Shown piece by piece: positions 59,592 to 64,000 of a DNA stretch of 64,000 nucleotides. The translations under genes were made by a program, and so were the position numbers. Each line of letters begins with the position of its first letter. Within the stretch, counting starts at the first letter, position 1. Under the pieces are notes generated by a model, which ran no database searches, had not been told where the DNA came from, and worked only from the letters and a program-made list of their open reading frames with translations. The DNA is from JAEXZL01 sp049943125 (GTDB taxonomy: Bacteria; Bacillota; Clostridia; Clostridiales; Clostridiaceae): assembly GCF_049943125.1 (NCBI RefSeq), contig NZ_CP188040.1, forward strand, positions 2,790,001 to 2,854,000. Reading direction: 5' to 3'.

Positions 59592-61496
59592 ATGCAAAAA
59601 TTATTTACTCCCTTAAAGATCGGAAATTTAGAACTAAAGAACAGATTTATGATGGCGGCTATGGAGAACGGACTTGCGGAAGTAGGTGGACAGGTTAGTG
59701 ATAGGTTGATTGACTTCTTCGTTGAAAGAGCAAAAAATGAAGTAGCTATGATTATTACTGGTTCTATTGGTATATCTCCAGAAGGGAGAGGGCTTCCTAC
59801 TCAACTTAGTATATATGAGGACGAATATGTACCAGGGTTAAAGAGAATGACCGATGCTGTACATCAAGTAGGAGGAAGGATTGGAGCACAGCTTTATCAT
59901 GCAGGTAGACAGGCTTCTGAGGCGGTAACGGGATTACAGCCCATAGCTCCAAGTGCAGTGCCTTGCGCTATCCTAGGAAATAATCCAAGAGAAATGACTA
60001 AAGAGGACATGATAGAAGTTAAAGAGAAATTCATTAAAGGTGCTGAAAGAGCAATAGAAGCAGGCTTTGATCTCATAGAAGTACATTTTGCTCATGGTTA
60101 TCTTCTTCACAGCTTTTTATCTCCCCATAGCAATAAGAGGGAGGATGAATATAACGGTTCCCTAGAAAACAGAATGCGTTATCCTCTAGAGGTATTAAAA
60201 GAAATTGTAAGGGTAGCCGATGGGAAAGTACCAGTAATTATAAGAATTAGTGCTGATGAATATCTTGAGGATGGTCTTAAATTTTCAGAGGTTAAAACTA
60301 TCTGCCAGGAGGCTGTCAAGGCAGGGGCAGAGGCTGTAAGCCTTACTGCTGGAAGCTATGACTCTGTGGAATATACCATTCAACCAATGTTTATAAATCA
60401 AGGGTTTCTAATACCTTTTAGTGAAGAGCTTAAAGAAGAGCTTTCCGTTCCAGTTATAGTTGCTGGTCGTTTAAATAATGCATACCTTATAAATGATATT
60501 ATAGAAAATAATAAGGCAGATATGGTAGCTATCGGAAGAGGGCTAATTGCCGATGAAGAGCTTGTATTAAAAATGAAGAGAAATGATTATACAGATATAC
60601 GCTACTGCGTAGCCTGTAATCAGGGCTGCATAGATAAGGTGTTCATAGGACAGGGTGTGAACTGTTTAGTAAATGCCAGAGCAGGCTGTGAAAAGGAAAG
60701 AAATATTGTTAAGGCAGAGAAGAGCAAGAATGTTGTTATAATAGGAGCTGGACCTGGAGGACTTGAAGCAGCTAGAGTTACAGCTATTAGAGGTCATAAG
60801 GTAACAGTAGTAGATAAAGAAGATAGGATTGGTGGCAAGCTATACGTGCTTTCAACTCCTCCAGAAAAGGATACCTTTATGTTCTTCAGAGATTACTTAT
60901 TCAATCAATATGTAAGACTGGGAATCAACTTTGTACAAAGAGAGGTTAAGTCTTCTGAGGATATCAAGGATTTAAATCCAGAGGTGGTAATAGTAGCTAC
61001 AGGAGCAACTCAGACCGTTCCTCCAATCAAAGGAATTGACAACAAAAATGTGGTTCTTGCTGAAGATGTACTTAACGAAAGAAAGAAAGTTGGACAAACT
61101 GTAGCTGTGATTGGCGGTGGTCTTGTAGGTACTGAAACCTCGAAATTCCTGGCTTCTAAAGGAGTTAAGGTGCATATTATAGAGGTGCTAGAAGCCATAG
61201 CCAAGGATATAGGAGCAACTTATGTAGGACATCTCTTTAAAACCCTAGAGGAAAAGGGAGTAGAGCAGCATGTTAATGCTAGGATATTAGAGATAAAAGA
61301 TGGAGAGATTGTCCTTGAGGACAAGGTTATTAAGGTAGATAATGTTGTAATAGCTGCTGGTTATAAGGCTAATGATGCAGTTGTAGAACCTTTAAAGAAG
61401 GCTTATCTTGAGGTTTATACCGTAGGCGATGTAAACAGAGCCAGAAGAATAATGGACGCTGTAGAAGAAGGCTATAAGGTAGGTTGTGCTATTTAA
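59592..61496 (+). CDS. Old Yellow Enzyme/enoate reductase-type flavoprotein
   Basis: 634 aa, the usual size of the three-domain family that includes 2,4-dienoyl-CoA reductase, trimethylamine dehydrogenase and BaiCD/BaiH. The N-terminal TIM barrel binds FMN (LKNRFMMAAMENGLAE, HAGRQASEAVTG, HFAHGYLLHSFLSPHSNKREDEYNGSLENRMRYPLEV). A 4Fe-4S cluster is bound by CVACNQGCIDKVF...CLVNARAGCE. The C terminus has two dinucleotide folds, VVIIGAGPGGLEAARV and VAVIGGGLVGTETSKFL. It reduces an activated C=C bond with NAD(P)H. The exact substrate is not visible. GGAGG precedes the ATG. Confidence 0.92.
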   Translation: MQKLFTPLKIGNLELKNRFMMAAMENGLAEVGGQVSDRLIDFFVERAKNEVAMIITGSIGISPEGRGLPTQLSIYEDEYVPGLKRMTDAVHQVGGRIGAQLYHAGRQASEAVTGLQPIAPSAVPCAILGNNPREMTKEDMIEVKEKFIKGAERAIEAGFDLIEVHFAHGYLLHSFLSPHSNKREDEYNGSLENRMRYPLEVLKEIVRVADGKVPVIIRISADEYLEDGLKFSEVKTICQEAVKAGAEAVSLTAGSYDSVEYTIQPMFINQGFLIPFSEELKEELSVPVIVAGRLNNAYLINDIIENNKADMVAIGRGLIADEELVLKMKRNDYTDIRYCVACNQGCIDKVFIGQGVNCLVNARAGCEKERNIVKAEKSKNVVIIGAGPGGLEAARVTAIRGHKVTVVDKEDRIGGKLYVLSTPPEKDTFMFFRDYLFNQYVRLGINFVQREVKSSEDIKDLNPEVVIVATGATQTVPPIKGIDNKNVVLAEDVLNERKKVGQTVAVIGGGLVGTETSKFLASKGVKVHIIEVLEAIAKDIGATYVGHLFKTLEEKGVEQHVNARILEIKDGEIVLEDKVIKVDNVVIAAGYKANDAVVEPLKKAYLEVYTVGDVNRARRIMDAVEEGYKVGCAI

Positions 61497-61552
61497 TAAA
61501 AATAAAAAGAGAGTGAATTGATAAATAGTCATATATTAATAGGTGGTAGCTT

Positions 61553-61588
61553 GAGCTGGATTTCATTAATGGAATCCAGCTCTTTTTA
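61553..61588 (+). terminator. Terminator of the reductase gene
   Basis: GAGCTGGATT (61553-61562) pairs with AATCCAGCTC (61573-61582), then TTTTTATATA. Confidence 0.88.
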
Positions 61589-61771
61589 TATAAGATAATA
61601 AGGATGAATATTTGTAAAGGTCTATGCAGTAATATGATTATTATAATAAAATATAATTGCATGGTAATTATTGTTATTAAGGATATGTGATATTAAAATA
61701 TCTTTTTAATAAATAGTGTTAATTAAAGATAAAGTTTCAGGGGGTTAAGCTAGCACAAAGGTGGGAGGAGC

Positions 61772-62971
61772 TTGAAAAAAGAAATAATAATAAATGAATT
61801 TAAAAATAATGTTAAGAAGAGAAATTATATTATTGGAGTAGCTTCAGGTTCTGGTATGACAGCAAGATACGTAGAGAATGGAGGGGCTGATTTTATTTTA
61901 GTTTTAAACTCTGGAAAGTTTAGGCAAATGGGTAGAGGCTCTCTTGCAGGCTTTTTATCTTATTGCAATGGCAATGATATGGTTATGGAGTTTGGAAGCA
62001 AGGAAATATTACCTATAGTAAAGCATATACCAATTTTTTTTGGTATTAATGCATCAGATCCAACCAAGAATACTAAAGAGTATATTGAAGAAATCAAAGA
62101 CAGGGGATTTCATGGTGTGATTAACTATCCAACCATTGGTCTTATAGATGGTTCTTTTAGAATAGCCTTGGAAGAGCAAGGATGTGATTTTGCTAAGGAG
62201 GTTGAGGCTATAGGCATTGCTCATAGAGCAGGCCTACTTACTATGGCTTTCATCTTTGATGAGTTTCAGGCAGAAGCAATGATCCGTGCAGGTGTTGATA
62301 TCATATGTCTTCATTTAGGATTAACTAGTGGAGGGCTTTTAGGAGCTAAAAAGGTGTTATCCTTAGAATCGGCAAGAAAAAGGATTGAAAGAATATTTAA
62401 TTATTGCAGTAGGATTAATCCTGAGATAATCAAACTTATCTATGGAGGACCTGTAAAAACGCCTCTGGATTTTCAGTATATGCTTTCAAATCATAAGGAA
62501 ATTGATGGATACATAGGAGGCTCCGCCTTCGAAAGAATTCCTGTAGAAAAAGCTATAATAAATGTTACTAAATCCTTTAAGACTACAGGAGAAGTTAATG
62601 CGGATACCCTGATGGCAAAAATGCTTGATGGGGTAACAAAACATTATAATTATGTGGATTTTGTCAAAGAGTACATTTCTGAAAATTATACTAATGAAAT
62701 AGTGTTTTCTGATTTAGCTCAGGTGGCTCATGTTTCTAGAAGCTATTTAAGCACATTATTTAAAAAAGAGGTGGGCTGCAGCTTTCAGGAGTATCTGATA
62801 AGATTTCGTATGGATAGGGCTGCAGAAATAATAATTAATAATGATATTAATTATAGTGAAATTGCAAATTTGGTAGCCTATAAGGATTACGCTCAGTTCT
62901 CCAAGATGTTTAAAAAGTATAAGGGATTATCGCCAAAAAAATATAAAGAAAAATATAACATAAACACATAG
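61772..62971 (+). CDS. TIM-barrel (PEP-hydrolase-like) protein fused to AraC HTH
   Basis: 399 aa, TTG start after GGGAGGAG. Residues 1-270 are a TIM barrel of the PEP_hydrolase/TIM-barrel signal-transduction family: GVASGSGMTARYVENGGADFILVLNSGKFRQMGRGSLAGFL, VKHIPIFFGINASDP and CLHLGLTSGG. Residues about 295-395 are a complete AraC double HTH (FSDLAQVAHVSRSYLSTLFKKEVGCSFQEYLIRFRMDRAAEII, NLVAYKDYAQFSKMFKKYKGLSPKKYK). So the barrel acts as a sensor for a DNA-binding protein. The next gene encodes a Tm-1-like protein, and in plants Tm-1 itself joins these two domain types. Confidence 0.9.
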   Translation: MKKEIIINEFKNNVKKRNYIIGVASGSGMTARYVENGGADFILVLNSGKFRQMGRGSLAGFLSYCNGNDMVMEFGSKEILPIVKHIPIFFGINASDPTKNTKEYIEEIKDRGFHGVINYPTIGLIDGSFRIALEEQGCDFAKEVEAIGIAHRAGLLTMAFIFDEFQAEAMIRAGVDIICLHLGLTSGGLLGAKKVLSLESARKRIERIFNYCSRINPEIIKLIYGGPVKTPLDFQYMLSNHKEIDGYIGGSAFERIPVEKAIINVTKSFKTTGEVNADTLMAKMLDGVTKHYNYVDFVKEYISENYTNEIVFSDLAQVAHVSRSYLSTLFKKEVGCSFQEYLIRFRMDRAAEIIINNDINYSEIANLVAYKDYAQFSKMFKKYKGLSPKKYKEKYNINT

Positions 62972-63005
62972 AATTAGAACATGAACACGTTTACAATATA
63001 TGGGG

Positions 63006-63051
63006 AAGATTGATATGATAACCTTAAGTTAACCGTATCAATCTTTATTTT
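63006..63051 (+). terminator. Hairpin between the AraC fusion and the Tm-1-like gene
   Basis: AAGATTGATA (63006-63015) pairs with TATCAATCTT (63036-63045), then TATTTTTT. Separates regulator transcripts from those of the target gene. Confidence 0.8.
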
Positions 63052-63082
63052 TTCAAAAATAAGTGTTAAGAGGAGGATGGAA

Positions 63083-64000
63083 ATGAAGACAATAGCAATA
63101 GCAGGTACTTTTGACACAAAAGGTACAGAATACCTGTATCTAAAAGAGCTTATTGAAGATTTGGGACTGAACACACTTACTATCAATACTGGTGTTTTTG
63201 AACCTTTATTTAAACCGGATGTTTCTAGCAATGAGGTAGCAGCTGCTGCAGGGGTTGATATTGATATACTTGTTAGAAAAAAAGATAGGGCCTTGGCAAC
63301 AGAAACATTATCAAAGGGAATGGAGAAGTTAGTTCCTGAGCTTTATAAACAAGGAAAATTTGATGGTATTATTTCCTTTGGAGGTTCAGGGGGGACTTCA
63401 TTAGTTGCTCCCGCCATGAGGGCGCTACCAATTGGTGTACCAAAGATAATTGTATCTACTATGGCTTCTGGCAATACAGAGCAATATATAGGTACAAGCG
63501 ATATAGTAATGATGCCCTCGGTGGTTGATGTAGCAGGACTTAATAGCATATCTACAAAGATATTTACTAATGCAGCATTTGCTATCGCAGGGATGGTGAA
63601 ATTCGAAAACAAAAAGGTTATAGAAAAAAAGCCTCTTGTTGCAGCTACTATGTTTGGAGTAACAACTCCCTGCATAACAACGGCAAGAGAACATCTTGAA
63701 GCGAGAGGATATGAGGTTTTAGTATTTCATGCCACTGGGATTGGTGGACGTTCTATGGAATCACTCATTGAATCAGGGTTTATTGAAGGAGTATTAGATC
63801 TTACCACCACTGAGTGGGCCGATGAGATTATCGGAGGAGTATTAAATGCTGGTCCACATAGATTGGAGGCTGCAGGTAGAAAACAAATTCCACAGGTAGT
63901 TTCTGTAGGGGCTTTAGATATGTGTAACTTTGGTGCTTATGAGTCAGTGCCTAAAAAGTTTGAAGGTAGAAATCTGTATAAGCATAATCCTACAGTTACA
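63083..64000 (+). CDS. Tm-1-like ATP-binding protein (UPF0261), cut by window edge
   Basis: Open from ATG 63083 (AGGAGG at 63071-63076) to the end of the window, 306 codons without a stop, so the C-terminal part is missing. IAIAGTFDTKGTEYLYLKELIED is the standard opening of the UPF0261/Tm-1 N-terminal family. GIISFGGSGGTSLVAPAMRALPIGVPKIIVSTMASGN is the ATP-binding glycine-rich block, and VFHATGIGGRSMESLIESG and DLTTTEWADEIIGG also match. The enzymatic role in bacteria is unknown. Likely controlled by the TIM-barrel/AraC protein encoded upstream. Confidence 0.92.
   Translation, partial: MKTIAIAGTFDTKGTEYLYLKELIEDLGLNTLTINTGVFEPLFKPDVSSNEVAAAAGVDIDILVRKKDRALATETLSKGMEKLVPELYKQGKFDGIISFGGSGGTSLVAPAMRALPIGVPKIIVSTMASGNTEQYIGTSDIVMMPSVVDVAGLNSISTKIFTNAAFAIAGMVKFENKKVIEKKPLVAATMFGVTTPCITTAREHLEARGYEVLVFHATGIGGRSMESLIESGFIEGVLDLTTTEWADEIIGGVLNAGPHRLEAAGRKQIPQVVSVGALDMCNFGAYESVPKKFEGRNLYKHNPTVT

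Noticed and set aside
61010..61204. Minus-strand reading frames inside the flavoenzyme gene
   Set aside because: They have no ribosome binding site and fully overlap a gene with clear family motifs; they are products of codon bias.
63343..63694. Minus-strand frames at the right edge
   Set aside because: They lie opposite the Tm-1-like gene, whose frame is open on the plus strand to the end of the window with strong family motifs.
1..64000. CRISPR arrays, tRNA or rRNA genes
   Set aside because: No regularly spaced direct repeats and no recognisable cloverleaf or rRNA sequence were found on either strand by reading.

Overview
The window is AT-rich, densely coded, and uses strong AGGAGG ribosome binding sites, frequent TTG/GTG starts and intrinsic terminators with T-tracts. 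Together with a VanR/VanS-like two-component pair, a xylFGH-xylA-xylB set, a fruR-fruK-fruA operon and an enoate-reductase-like flavoenzyme, this points to an anaerobic low-GC Firmicute of the Clostridia. I cannot name the species. No tRNA, rRNA, CRISPR array, integrase or intact insertion sequence was seen.

The first half, about 1-32.7 kb, looks like a defence island. In order it holds: a 5'-truncated HNH protein; an HTH-ParA ATPase with a small partner; an unknown three-gene operon; and a tight five-gene operon (m4C-type DNA methyltransferase, BglII-fold protein, ParB-like protein, SNF2-family ATPase, DUF3883 PD-(D/E)XK protein). Then come a decayed HNH gene end, a MazG-like pyrophosphohydrolase with a DUF2075 ATPase, a double-DUF262 plus HNH (GmrSD-like) protein on the minus strand, a solitary DpnI-type methyl-directed endonuclease, a SEC-C protein and a small coiled-coil protein. 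The last unit is a 12-kb seven-gene operon: an Hsp70-like/UvrD helicase fusion, DrmA-like helicase, DrmB-like DUF1998 protein, a 70-residue protein, ZorA, ZorB and a ZorC-like protein.

The best candidates for undescribed systems are two. The first (20459-32621) couples the Zorya membrane motor to the DISARM DrmA/DrmB core and an unusual chaperone-like/UvrD fusion, with no ZorD, no PLD protein (DrmC) and no methyltransferase in the operon. The second (6374-11822) resembles a type II restriction-modification pair split into modules: the BglII-fold protein has lost the positions of the catalytic Asp and Glu, while the PD-(D/E)XK motif sits in a separate DUF3883 protein made together with an SNF2 motor.

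The second half, about 32.8-64 kb, is ordinary chromosome. It has a SAM methyltransferase, GNAT acetyltransferases (one a streptothricin-acetyltransferase-like pseudogene), two exported proteins, an AraC regulator, a papain-like protein with a TVP38 membrane protein and a two-component system, and xylose uptake and catabolism (41.5-48.5 kb). These are followed by fructose uptake (49.4-53.0 kb, minus strand), an ABC exporter with two permeases, a NERD protein, a metallo-beta-lactamase-fold protein, a MarR regulator ahead of an Old Yellow Enzyme-type reductase, and a TIM-barrel/AraC fusion regulator upstream of a Tm-1-like ATP-binding protein that runs off the right edge.
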